Shown: piece after piece, positions 26,257-36,737 of the stretch
How positions within the stretch are numbered: position 1 is the first letter of the stretch
How the letters are laid out: each line of letters starts with the position of its first letter
Origin: Burkholderiaceae bacterium
GTDB lineage: Bacteria; Pseudomonadota; Gammaproteobacteria; Burkholderiales; Burkholderiaceae_E
Assembly: GCA_021166725.1 (NCBI GenBank)
Contig: JAJPES010000030.1
Location: forward strand, 1-64,000
Direction: 5' to 3'
DNA length: 64,000 nucleotides
Notes under the pieces: model-generated
What the model was told of the DNA's origin: nothing
Databases searched by the model: none
What the model saw: the letters and a program-made list of their open reading frames with translations, nothing else
Translations under genes and position numbers: made by a program

Positions 26257-26925
26257 ATGACAAATAGAAGTCTTCTCTTCTCCCTCGTTGCTGCGGCGGC
26301 GCCTGCAATGGTCATGTCCGCTGCCGCGTTCGCGGCCGGGCAGCATTCCGGAGGTCACGGGCAACACCTGCAACCTGGGCAGCCGATGCAGCACATGCAG
26401 CATGGACAGCACGAGGGGCAGCAGTCGGAGCGCGGGCAGCACGATCGCCAGGGCCAGCAGTCGCAGCAGCGCGGGCAGCGCGCTCTGGGGCAACACCAGC
26501 ACTCCGAACACCGAATGCACGCCGGCGATGCGGCGCAGGATCACCCGCATGCTGCGGTGAACGGGCAGCCCGGGGATCCCGCGAAAGTCAACCGGGTCAT
26601 CGACATGACAATGAACGACACAATGCGTTTCACGCCCGACCGGATCACCGTGAAAGCGGGCGAGACCGTACGCTTCTTCCTGAAGAACACCGGCAAGGTC
26701 CCGCACGAGTTCGTGATCGGCTCGATGGACGAGCTTCGCGAGCATGCCGAAATGATGCGCCGCATGCCCGAGATGAAGCACGAGGAGCCAAACTCGATCA
26801 CGCTGGCGCCCCGTCAGATCGGCGCCGTGGTCTGGCAGTTCGAGCGGCCGGGAACGGTCGACTTCGCCTGCCTCGTACCCGGGCACTTCGAGGCGGGAAT
26901 GGTCGGCAAAGTGCAGGTGGAGTGA
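26257..26925 (+). CDS. Cupredoxin-domain periplasmic copper protein (CopI-like)
   Basis: A 222-residue protein with a signal peptide ([15 protein letters not shown]), a long low-complexity His/Gln/Met linker (residues about 28-105) and a C-terminal cupredoxin domain. Type 1 copper ligands are visible: His in KVPHEFVIG, then Cys, His and Met in [12 protein letters not shown]. CopI-type proteins raise copper tolerance in several proteobacteria. Its last 4 bases overlap a possible GTG start of the next gene. Confidence 0.85.
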   Translation: MTNRSLLFSLVAAAAPAMVMSAAAFAAGQHSGGHGQHLQPGQPMQHMQHGQHEGQQSERGQHDRQGQQSQQRGQRALGQHQHSEHRMHAGDAAQDHPHAAVNGQPGDPAKVNRVIDMTMNDTMRFTPDRITVKAGETVRFFLKNTGKVPHEFVIGSMDELREHAEMMRRMPEMKHEEPNSITLAPRQIGAVVWQFERPGTVDFACLVPGHFEAGMVGKVQVE

Positions 26926-26966
26926 GCGTAATTCGGAAAGATCGTACAGCGAAAGGGAGCGACTAC

Positions 26967-29276
<2,310 letters not shown>

Positions 29277-29296
29277 AGAGCAAGCAGGGAGAACGG

Positions 29297-29767
29297 ATGA
29301 CGCGATGGTTCTGGATTTCGCTCGCCGCACTCACGATCGCGGCGAGCGTGGCGCTGGGATAGCAACAGCTCGCGCTTTCGCCGAGCGGGAACTGGATGCA
29401 GACGCACGATGCAGCCGTTCTTGCGCAGGGCCGCGAAGTCTACGACCGGTACTGCGCGAGCTGCCACGGCGCGAATCTGGAAGGCCAGCCCGACTGGACG
29501 AAGCGCCTGCCCACCGGTCGCATGCCCGCGCCGCCCCACGATGCGAGCGGTCATACCTGGCACCATCCGTCGGAGGTGCTGTTCGGAATCGTGAAGGAAG
29601 GTGTCGAGAAATACGCGCCGGCGGGTTACGAGAGCGACATGCCGGCGTTCGGCGGCACGCTTTCCGACGCGGAGATTCGGGCCGTGCTCGCCTTCATTCG
29701 CTCAACGTGGCCCGCGGACGTGCAGCGGCGCCACGAAGAGCGCGCGCAGCCAGCGCGCGGCGGCTGA
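29297..29767 (+). pseudogene. c-type cytochrome gene interrupted by in-frame TAG
   Basis: From ATG 29297 the frame encodes a signal-anchor helix (WFWISLAALTIAASVALG), then an amber stop at 29360-29362, and continues in the same frame as a monohaem cytochrome c. The haem site is YCASCHG and the axial Met probably lies in ESDMPAFGG. Downstream of the stop a restart is possible at ATG 29396, but that product would lack a signal and could not receive haem. The gene closes the cop operon, 20 bp after the P-ATPase. Either a recent nonsense mutation or suppression. Confidence 0.8.
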
Positions 29768-29770
29768 AGC

Positions 29771-30409
29771 TCAGTACCCGACCGTGAAACGCCGGCGTGA
29801 ATGTGCCGGCTTCTCGAGTTCGTCGATCATCGCCACCGCGTAGTCCTCCAGTGAGATGCGACTCTCACCGTTCGCGTCTACGAGCAATTGGTCGCCGCCG
29901 AGCCGAAACTGGCCGGTTCGCTTGCCGGGCTCGAGCATCGCCGAGGGGCTGAGCATGGTCCAGTCGAGCGTACGCTCCTGCCTCAGCAACTCCAGCGCTT
30001 GCCGCGCGCCCTCGGCGGTCGCCTTCCACGCCTCCGGGAACTGCGGCGTGTCGATCACCAGCACGCCCTGCGCCGCCTCGAGGCTGCCCGCACCGCCCAC
30101 CACCAGCAGGCGTGGCACACCGGACTTCTTCACCGCGGCGACGATCGAGCGGAAACCGCGCAGGTAGTAGCCGAGAACGTCGGCTTGCGCATGCCCGCTG
30201 AACGCGCTCAGGACAGCGTCGTGACCGCGGAGCGAGCCGGCCAGCGCTGCCTCGTCGAGCACGTCGGCCTTGACTACGCTGAGACCGGGCTGCGCTGCGA
30301 GCTTGCCGGGTTGGGAAACGAGGGCCGTGACCTTGTGGCCGCGCGCCAGGGCCTCGTTGCGCAGCACCGAACCGACATAACCGCTTGCGCCGATCAATGC
30401 AATGTTCAC
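29771..30409 (-). CDS. NAD(P)-binding oxidoreductase (SDR, NmrA/YwnB-like)
   Basis: A 212-residue Rossmann protein with the N-terminal motif IALIGASGYVGSVLRNEAL and a later VGGAGSLEAAQGVLVIDTPQ segment. It belongs to the atypical short-chain dehydrogenases called NAD(P)H-binding or NmrA-like proteins. The substrate is unknown. GGAGG precedes the GTG at 30409. It is convergent with the cytochrome remnant, 3 bp apart. The 214-bp gap to 30623 shows no feature. Confidence 0.85.
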   Translation of the reverse strand: MNIALIGASGYVGSVLRNEALARGHKVTALVSQPGKLAAQPGLSVVKADVLDEAALAGSLRGHDAVLSAFSGHAQADVLGYYLRGFRSIVAAVKKSGVPRLLVVGGAGSLEAAQGVLVIDTPQFPEAWKATAEGARQALELLRQERTLDWTMLSPSAMLEPGKRTGQFRLGGDQLLVDANGESRISLEDYAVAMIDELEKPAHSRRRFTVGY

Positions 30410-30623
30410 GATCCGCCTCCCATTTGTTCTGGAGCGCGTCGAACGGCAGCGCGCCTTCGTTGCCAACGTAGTCGCGCCGCGGTTCGAAGCGAGCCGTGGT
30501 CCCGCTGCGCGGACGCCCTCGGCCTGGTGCGGCGGATACTATGCTCCGCGCCTGTTTACGATTCAACGGGCGCGGCAGATCGGGGGCTCGGTTGCGCTGA
30601 CGAAGTTCGGGCGTTCCTTGCGC

Positions 30624-32021
30624 TCACGCGGCCGGCACGGTGAACGCGAAGCGGAACGTTCCGTCGGTGCTCGACGCCGAGATCGACCCGCCGTGCGCTT
30701 GGACGATCGACTTCGCGATTGCCAGGCCCAGCCCCGCTCCCTCGCCGTCCTTGCGGCGCGAAGCATCGACCCGGTAGAAGCGGTCGAACAGCCTTGGCAG
30801 GTGTTCGGGTGCGATCGGCAGCCCCGGATTCTCGACGCTCAACTCGGTGTGGCCGACATGACCCACGCCGATTGTCACGCGGATCTCGCCGTCTCGTGGC
30901 GTGTGCCGGATGGCGTTCGAAAGCAGGTTGCTGATCGCGCGGCGCAGCATGTCGCGGTCGGCGCGTGCGCATCCCTCGCCGGCGAGCACGAGCCGCACGC
31001 CGCGCTCCTCGGCCAGAACCTCGTAGAACGCGAACAGACGCTCGACCTCGGAAACCAGATCGACGACCTCGGTCCGCGTGGCGATCAAGCCGTTATCGGC
31101 CTTCGCCAGGAACAGCATGTCGGAGGTCATCTGCGATAGCCGTTCGTACTCCTCGAGGTTCGAGTACAGGATCTCGCGATATTCGTCGGCGGTGCGCGCG
31201 CGGGCGAGTGCGACCTGCGTTTGCGTCATCAGGTTGCTGACCGGAGTGCGCAGCTCGTGCGCGAGATCCGACGAGAAATCCGACAGGCGCCGGAACGAAT
31301 CCTCGAGTCGCGCGAGCATTTCGTTGAAAGCTGCGGCGAGCGGAGCGAGCTCCTGCGGCATCGACTCGAGTGGCAGCCGCTCGCCCAGCCGATCGGCAGA
31401 GATGCGGTGCATCAGTTCCAGCACCTTGCGCGCGGGCGCAAGTCCCCTGCGCGCCGAGAGCCAGCCGAGCATCGCGGACAGCGCGATGCCAACCGCGACG
31501 CTCAGCCACAGGCTGTTGCGGAAGTCGGTCATGAACTGGCGATGGAAATCGATGTCGAGCGCGACAACGACCCCCGCCGGCTTCGCGCCCTCGATTCCGA
31601 TGCCCGCGGTCATGGAGATGAAGCGAAACAGTCGGCCTTCATGCTCGCGCACGCTCGCTTCGGGGGCCTGCGGTGCATCGGTCGACGGAACTGACCACGC
31701 GGGCCCGTTTGCGAGCCCGAAGCCTTCGGACCTGTATAGCCTCCTGCCATCAGGCGCGACGACAGCAACGAACAGGTCGTGGTGCCCGACGAGCGCTTCG
31801 GCCAATTTGTCGTGCACTGCGGCGAGCTCGCTTTCGGTGCGCACCTTCGCGAGCACGTTGCGCACGAGTTCGAGTTTTCCTTCGAGCACTGCCTGGTCCT
31901 GCTCCATGAGGTGCGCGTCGACCAGCCGCCCGACGAAGTAGCCTCCGAAGAGAAGAACGGCAGTCGATGCGATCGAGAAATACAGCGTGAGCCTGAACGT
32001 GATCGACCGCGGTTTTCGCAT
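30624..32021 (-). CDS. cusS: Heavy-metal sensor histidine kinase (CusS type)
   Basis: A 465-residue membrane kinase. Helix 1 (LTLYFSIASTAVLLFGGYFVG), a periplasmic sensor region of about 140 residues, helix 2 (LWLSVAVGIALSAMLGWL), a HAMP domain, the H-box FSSDLAHELRTPVSNL and an ATPase domain with NLLSNAIRHTP and GEGAGLGLAIAKSIV are all present. It should sense periplasmic copper or silver. Its start overlaps the stop of a broken response-regulator fragment, so its natural partner is dead. The intact CusR at 22522 is the likely partner. The longer in-frame extension upstream is not coding. Confidence 0.92.
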   Translation of the reverse strand: MRKPRSITFRLTLYFSIASTAVLLFGGYFVGRLVDAHLMEQDQAVLEGKLELVRNVLAKVRTESELAAVHDKLAEALVGHHDLFVAVVAPDGRRLYRSEGFGLANGPAWSVPSTDAPQAPEASVREHEGRLFRFISMTAGIGIEGAKPAGVVVALDIDFHRQFMTDFRNSLWLSVAVGIALSAMLGWLSARRGLAPARKVLELMHRISADRLGERLPLESMPQELAPLAAAFNEMLARLEDSFRRLSDFSSDLAHELRTPVSNLMTQTQVALARARTADEYREILYSNLEEYERLSQMTSDMLFLAKADNGLIATRTEVVDLVSEVERLFAFYEVLAEERGVRLVLAGEGCARADRDMLRRAISNLLSNAIRHTPRDGEIRVTIGVGHVGHTELSVENPGLPIAPEHLPRLFDRFYRVDASRRKDGEGAGLGLAIAKSIVQAHGGSISASSTDGTFRFAFTVPAA

Positions 32022-32161
32022 CAGATTTGCTCCGGCGGCTCGATCACGTAGCCCATGCCACGCACGGTGCGGATCGGCTTCGACTAGAAATCGTCGTCGA
32101 CCTTTGCGCGCAGACGACGCACCGCGACCTCGATGACCTTGGTGTCGCTGTCGAAATTCAT
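32021..32161 (-). pseudogene. 3' remnant of a second CusR-type regulator, with internal TAG
   Basis: The 46 codons read [20 protein letters not shown]-type sequence (from MNF on), nearly identical to the C-terminal winged helix of the CusR at 22522. An amber codon at 32086-32084 replaces the Glu of the intact copy (DDDFEPK). Receiver domain and most of the effector domain are missing. The promoter region and a CusR-type box sit directly in front, so an internal deletion removed about 540 bp of the gene. The stop overlaps the kinase start. Confidence 0.88.
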
Positions 32162-32215
32162 GTCCCACCTCCTGATGGCGCCAATTGTGCAGTCTGCCGC
32201 ATCGGTGCGGCTGTC

Positions 32216-32233
32216 GATTACGAAGATGTAATC
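32216..32233. promoter_or_regulatory. Candidate CusR box upstream of regulator remnant and cusS
   Basis: On the plus strand GATTACG-AAGA-TGTAATC; on the minus strand GATTACATCTTCGTAATC, one base from the perfect box at 22419. A GCACAATTGGCGC segment after it matches GCACAATCGGCGC after the other box, so both are descended from one cusR promoter. It probably still drives the kinase gene. Nothing else is visible in 32162-32311. Confidence 0.75.
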
Positions 32234-32311
32234 GGCGAGTAATGCACGGGCTCGATATCGGACTGTCCGACGCTGCGCGGCTGGATCGTCGACCGGACGC
32301 GCGTGTCCAGA

Positions 32312-33493
32312 TCAGCGCGGTCGCAATACGAGTCCCAGCAAGGCCACAACGGCGAACGCCGCGCCTGCGTGAAACGTGGCCGCTGCGCCGAGCCGGTCCC
32401 ACAGCAATCCCGCGATCGAGCTGGCGACGAGCATCGCGACGCCGCTGACGAGGTTGAAGAATCCGAAGGCCGTACCGCGCAGATCGGACGGCGACACGTC
32501 GGCGACCATCGTCGCCAGCAGGCCTTGGGTCATGCCCATGTGCACGCCCCACAGGACGATCCCGACGGAAGCCACCGGCCAATGGTCGCTGGCGGCCAGG
32601 ACGAGGTCGGCGCCAACGAGCACTGCGAGGCCCCAGGCGAGCAGCTTCGAGCGATCGACGCGGTCGGAGAGCTTGCCGAACGGATAGGCGGTGGCTGCGT
32701 AGGCGACGTTCATCACGACCATCGCCAGTGGCACGAGAGCGACGGGAACTCCGCCGGCCTGTGCACGCAACACGAGGAACGCCTCGCTGAACCGGGCAAG
32801 CGTGAAGACAGCGCCGACGCCGACGATCCACCAGTACGCGCCACCCAGTTGCGCGAGATTCTCGCGGCGGATCGGGTTGCGCCGCCTCGGCGTCTCGTCG
32901 CGCTGCGGTTCCCGAACGCCAAACAGCAGCACGAGCACGCTCAGAAGCGCCGGAATCACGGCGACCGCGAATACCGCGCGGAAGTCGTTCGACCACAGCA
33001 GCATCAGCCCGACGGCGATCAGCGGACCGAGGAACGCGCCAGCGGTGTCGAGCGACTGCCGCAGCCCGAAGGCCGCTCCGCGCAATCCGCGTGGGACAAG
33101 ATGGGCGACCAGCGCGTCGCGCGGCGCGCCACGGATTCCCTTGCCGACCCGATCGACGAAACGTGCAAAGAGCACGAGCCCCGCACCCTGGGCGATCGCG
33201 AAGAGCGGTTTCGTGACCGCGCCCAGCGCGTAGCCGAGAACGGCGAGGCCCTTGCGCCTGCCGAGGTAGTCGCTCAGCACACCCGAGAAGACCTTGACGA
33301 TCAGCGCCGTCGATTCGGCGACTCCCTCGATCAGGCCGACCGTGAACGCGCTCGCGCCGAGCACGCCGACGAGGAACAGCGGCAGCAGGCTGTGGATCAT
33401 CTCCGAGGAAACGTCCATCAGCAGGCTGACGAAGCCGAGCGCCCAGACGCCCGCCGGAAGGCGAGCCGTGGACGAAGCCCGTGCGGCCGACAC
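32312..33493 (-). CDS. MFS transporter of the island
   Basis: A 393-residue major facilitator with about twelve helices. The motif after helix 2 reads GVLSDYLGRRKGLAVLGYAL, and WGVHMGMTQGLLATM lies in the C-half. It is strikingly similar to the transporter at 46650-47849 outside the island over its entire length (shared blocks SLLMDVSSEMIHSLLPLFLV and RFVDRxGKGIRGAPRDALVA). The substrate is unknown. The start is a GTG at 33493. The gene is followed by a CusR-type box that serves the next transcript. Confidence 0.88.
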   Translation of the reverse strand: MSAARASSTARLPAGVWALGFVSLLMDVSSEMIHSLLPLFLVGVLGASAFTVGLIEGVAESTALIVKVFSGVLSDYLGRRKGLAVLGYALGAVTKPLFAIAQGAGLVLFARFVDRVGKGIRGAPRDALVAHLVPRGLRGAAFGLRQSLDTAGAFLGPLIAVGLMLLWSNDFRAVFAVAVIPALLSVLVLLFGVREPQRDETPRRRNPIRRENLAQLGGAYWWIVGVGAVFTLARFSEAFLVLRAQAGGVPVALVPLAMVVMNVAYAATAYPFGKLSDRVDRSKLLAWGLAVLVGADLVLAASDHWPVASVGIVLWGVHMGMTQGLLATMVADVSPSDLRGTAFGFFNLVSGVAMLVASSIAGLLWDRLGAAATFHAGAAFAVVALLGLVLRPR

Positions 33494-33565
33494 GATTCGG
33501 CACTGTACGTGAATCTTGTGCGCTATTGGCCCCCGCGGCCGACGACAGCTACATCGTTGCCCGCC

Positions 33566-34081
33566 TCACTTGTTCGATACCGGCGAAACGATGTGGCGCG
33601 AGCACCGCGGCGCCGCGGCCTGCGCCCCGATCGCAAGCGCCGCCAGGCACCAGATGATCAGTGCCCCGGAAGGCAGATCGAGCACCGCCGATAACACCAG
33701 CCCAAGCGCATAGCCGAGCACCGCGATCGCATAGGCGAGTGCCGTCCTGCGTCGCGGCGGATAACTGCGCGCGCCGAGGCTGGGCACGATGAGCGTGGCG
33801 AACACGAGATAGACGCCCACCAGTTGCACCGAGACCGTGACGGCCAGCGCGAACACGAGATAGAAACCCAGTTGCGGCAGACGCCCGCGCCAGGTCCACA
33901 GCAGCGCCAGCGTGAATACCGTGACGGCGAGCGGAATCGCGAGCTGCGCGTAGCGCACCCACAGGATCTGCCCGGCGAGCAGGTCGCGCAGGTGCTCACC
34001 GCCATGCGGGTTCTTCGCCAGCAGCAGGATGCCGCCGCTCGCAGCGAGTACGAACAGCGCGCCGATCTGCGCCTCCTGCAC
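33566..34081 (-). pseudogene. 5'-truncated metal ABC permease (ABC-3 family)
   Basis: 171 residues that match the C-terminal two thirds of ABC-3 permeases for Zn/Mn (ZnuB-like): QEAQIGALFVLAASGGILLL, HLRDLLAGQILWV, LGFYLVFALAVTVSVQLVGV and a final DLPSGALIIWCLAALAIG. The N-terminal helices are absent; the frame has a TAG four codons before the first usable GTG, and 34082-34260 does not look like the missing part. No ATPase or binding protein is nearby. Probably dead, cut off when the island end formed. Confidence 0.72.
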
Positions 34082-34264
34082 CTCGGGCTATCGCACACGC
34101 TGCCGGGCGCACCGGCGCACCCGTCGCAGCCGGACGACGAGGACCGCCAGCACCACGCCCGGACAATTCGGCTCCGCAACGCGGGCAAAGGTGATCACCG
34201 CAATGCTCCGATAGCGAAGGGCGAGCAGTTCACCGCGGCACTTCAGCGCGAGTAACATTCATTC

Positions 34265-34288
34265 GGGGCAAGTATGGGGGCAACCGAT
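34265..34288. repeat. Right candidate integrase arm-type site
   Basis: GGGGCAAG then TATGGGGGCAACCGAT closely matches the left motif at 446-466 (GGGGCAAG, ATTGGGGGC, CGAT) in the same orientation. It lies 58 bp inside the right attachment repeat. It may bind the arm domain of the integrase. Confidence 0.55.
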
Positions 34289-34346
34289 GAAGTCGAAGTT
34301 CTCGATAACACGCACCAGTGCCATTTTTCGGTAGTTATGTGGTTGA

Positions 34347-34362
34347 CGCCGGCTCCACCATC
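34347..34362 (+). repeat. attR core: distal copy of the ssrA end
   Basis: CGCCGGCTCCACCATC, identical to 317-332. Unlike the left copy, the upstream sequence here is not tmRNA. This is the right boundary of the island. Confidence 0.88.
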
Positions 34363-34367
34363 TACCC

Positions 34368-34396
34368 AAGGCCAACCGTTCTCGGTTGGCCTTTTT
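34368..34396 (+). terminator. Rho-independent terminator, probably native to ssrA
   Basis: An 11-bp perfect stem AAGGCCAACCG / CGGTTGGCCTT with a TTCT loop and a T-run, beginning 6 bp after the right attachment repeat. It is in the right place and orientation to have ended ssrA transcription before the island came in. Confidence 0.88.
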
Positions 34397-34432
34397 TCTT
34401 GGCCGTTCCCCGCGTGTTTGCAGGGTTCGCGG

Positions 34433-34884
34433 GCCGCGGAACACGAACATGTCGCCCGAGAACGGACGCTCGGCGAGCACCGTCTGCACGATCGTGGCCA
34501 GCCCGTCCATGCCCTTTCTCATGTCGGTGACCTCGATCTGATACAACGATGCCTTCGCGCCGATCGCGATCACCGCATCGCCGATGCGGATCTCTATCGC
34601 ACTCGATGAGTTCGTCGCTTCGGTGACCAGTCCCCGTTCCTCGAGGAGCACGGGCATCGGCAGAGCCGGTGGTTGATCACGACGGGCGCGCTGCACCCAC
34701 TTGCGCACCAGGTTCGCGTTCAGCCCGCCTCGATCGAGATGCGCGATACCGACGCGCCTGGCCGCAGGCACTGCGCCACGACCTTGTTCTTGAACCGCTG
34801 CGTGTACCAGCGACGGCCCACGGCGTCGACCCTCACAACGCCGTACTGCTGCTTGTCTTCCTTTGCTTCCAACTTGGCGTCCAC
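34433..34884 (-). pseudogene. IS66-family remnant (TnpA plus TnpB fragments)
   Basis: The minus strand first gives an IS66 TnpA start region (GRRWYTQRFKNKVVAQCLRP, SVSRISIEAG, then a stop). After a frameshift about 34730 it continues GLNANLVRKWVQRARR. It then jumps, without a new start, into TnpB-like sequence (DMRKGMDGLATIVQTVLAER, PFSGDMFVFRG) ending about 34433. TnpC and the element ends are not seen. A frameshift plus internal deletion makes this inactive. Confidence 0.75.
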
Positions 34885-34984
34885 GCGGAATTGGTGGACG
34901 CAAGCATCGCCGGCTCCGGCCGTGCATTCAAGGCGGTACTGGGCGGACGGTTACGTTGCGAGCATCGCTTCCTGCAGCTCGCCA

Positions 34985-35286
34985 ATGAGCCGTTTCGAGC
35001 CCTTCGGCCTCACGCCAATCTATGCCATGCGCTACGGTACCCTGTCGATCGCCTCGCGCGTGGGCGGCATGCGCGACGCCATTACCGACGCGGGCGATTC
35101 CGCGGTGCCGGACGCGCGCGGCACCGGCGTGCTCTTCGATGGCGAAGGCGCGCAAGACATGGCGCATGCGTTGCGACGCGCGCTCGACATCACCGGAGAC
35201 GAACGGCTCAAGCGACAGCTCCGGCGCAATGGCATGGGCGGGAATTGCGGCTGGGATCAGCTGGCATCGAACTACGCCGAGCTGTA
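34985..35286 (+). pseudogene. glgA: Glycogen synthase, C-terminal fragment
   Basis: About 100 codons encode the end of a GlgA-type glycosyltransferase: SRFEPFGLTPIYAMRYGTLS, then RVGGMRDAITDAG, GTGVLFDGEGAQDMAHALRR and a final WDQLASNYAELY. In the full enzyme (about 480-500 residues) this is the ADP-glucose-binding end of the second Rossmann domain. No 5' part is present. Non-functional. The stretch 35287-35636 shows nothing recognisable. Confidence 0.75.
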
Positions 35287-35636
35287 CTGCTCGATGGTTC
35301 CGTCGACGGAGCGAGAGCTATTTCTTGCGGCCAGCGAGAACAGCGCGAGGTTCGAGCGGAGCACATACGCGTTGCCATCGCTGGGCGAATGTGACGCCGC
35401 GCAGCGGCGCGTACCGGCGTGAAGCACTCGAGGCCGCGACACGGCCGAGCCGGTGTCCATCGCCCGCGGTCGTGACGCCGCGCGTTGCGCTCGACTCGAG
35501 CGAGCCTATGCTCGGTCCGTCCGCGCCATCGGAGGTCGCATGTCGGTGGCACCCGCCTTGCCCGTTGAAGTCGTGCCCGCCCATGCGTCAGGCCGCGCAG
35601 CGCCATGACCGACGCGCAAGCCGTTCCGACCGCCGC

Positions 35637-35912
35637 CTACGCTTCCCCTCGACATACAGTTCGCGGATGGGGATTTCGACGAACGGCGGCTGGCCGGCGT
35701 CGCGCACTGAGCGTCTCGAACGCCTCGAGCGCATTGATCGGCACAGTTCGTGGATCACATCCCTTGCGGCAGCCAGGATGCTGCGGCTGACTCCAGGAGT
35801 GCACTACGACGTGCGTGTTCCAGATCAGGATGACCAACTCGAATGCCTGCTCGCACAGCGCTCGCGACGGCGCCGGTGGCAATTGCTCGATGGCCCACTG
35901 TTTCCGCGCCAT
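35637..35912 (-). CDS. Hypothetical 91-residue open frame, possibly decayed
   Basis: From ATG 35912 the frame reads MARKQWAIEQLPPAPSRALC and EQAFELVILIWNTHVVV, which looks like real coding sequence, whereas the C-terminal half (many Arg, Pro and Cys) looks frameshifted. I do not recognise the family. It sits among gene fragments and is probably a remnant. Confidence 0.3.
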   Translation of the reverse strand: MARKQWAIEQLPPAPSRALCEQAFELVILIWNTHVVVHSWSQPQHPGCRKGCDPRTVPINALEAFETLSARRRPAAVRRNPHPRTVCRGEA

Positions 35913-36171
35913 CGTGCTCAAGCGCGGCCCTTGGAACCCCAGCCACAAGCATACCGGCCGTAAGAGTCTGCGACGACCCCTACGCATACCTGCGCGACGC
36001 TGACACGCATCGGCATCGCACCGACCGGCTCGCCGAGCAGCTGCCGTTCCACTGGACGCCATTGCCCGCATCCCAGGCGTAGACCACATGGCGCGCGCGG
36101 CGCAAGGGCACGCCGAAGCCCTGGGTCGGCGCGAAGATCTCGCGCACGATCGTCGAGTTCGGCCAGCCGCG

Positions 36172-36333
36172 CATCGTGAAGCTGATTCCGGCGAGCGCGC
36201 CGGCGCCCACGAGTTGCCGCCACGTGTATTGCGACGATTTCGTCGCGATGCCCAGGCGCATGTCGACCCACGCAGCGACGGCGCTTCCCGCCAGCTTGCC
36301 GACCGCGAGCGCGACAACGATCGCCAACACCAG
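36172..36333 (-). pseudogene. nhaA: Na+/H+ antiporter NhaA fragment (minus-strand piece)
   Basis: About 54 residues resemble the late transmembrane part of NhaA: LVLAIVVALAVGKLAGSAVA, then MRLGIATKSSQYTWRQLVGA and GALAGISFTM. The normal continuation is absent here. A matching piece lies on the opposite strand at 36522-36605, suggesting an inversion through the gene. The flanking 35913-36171 holds no gene I can support. Confidence 0.5.
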
Positions 36334-36521
36334 GCGGGCGCTTCCTGCCAGGGCGTTAAACGAACGCCCGTGCCGCATCAGCACGCCGCCCGCACGCGCG
36401 TTCTCCACCTGCATGACCATCTCGGCCTGGCTCAGCAAGGCAACGAAATGCGTCGGCGGGTGAGCATGGGAATTTCAAACGCTCCACCCCAGGTAGCCAA
36501 ACCCAGCGGAGCATCGCGACG

Positions 36522-36605
36522 CATGCGTTCCCGGTCGAAGCGCAACACGCGGCCTCGAAGATCGCGATCTTCGCAGCGTCGCTGATTGCCCGCGCTCGGT
36601 ATGGC
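36522..36605 (+). pseudogene. NhaA-like fragment (plus-strand piece)
   Basis: HAFPVEAQHAASKIAIFAAS followed by LIA resembles the segment that follows GFTMSLFIA in NhaA proteins. It is in the opposite orientation to the fragment at 36172-36333. The call rests on a short match. The frame runs on into the PRC-barrel gene, which has its own start. Confidence 0.4.
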
Positions 36606-36737
36606 GATCCTGTGGAAGCGTCGCGCAGTGCAGGTGCAGGCGGACTCGACCTGATCGCTCGGGCATGCGACATGCGGCGGCCACGCTTCGAGCGTAGGCA
36701 TGGATCGATGCCTCGCAAGGACCGAAAGGAGTACGTC

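Noticed and set aside
29360-32086. Programmed amber readthrough (pyrrolysine or suppressor) in the island
   Set aside because: There are only two TAG codons. One is in a gene already destroyed by deletion. No conserved element follows either codon, so ordinary mutation is the simpler explanation.
30624-33503. A single 959-residue protein containing the sensor kinase
   Set aside because: The frame runs by chance through the MFS transporter and the regulator remnant. Only the part from 32021 looks like protein, and it has a normal kinase start.
34082-34260. Missing 5' part of the ABC-3 permease, or a zinc-ribbon protein (CPRCGAEL in one frame)
   Set aside because: No frame gives a start plus convincing family sequence; the CxxC match is too short.
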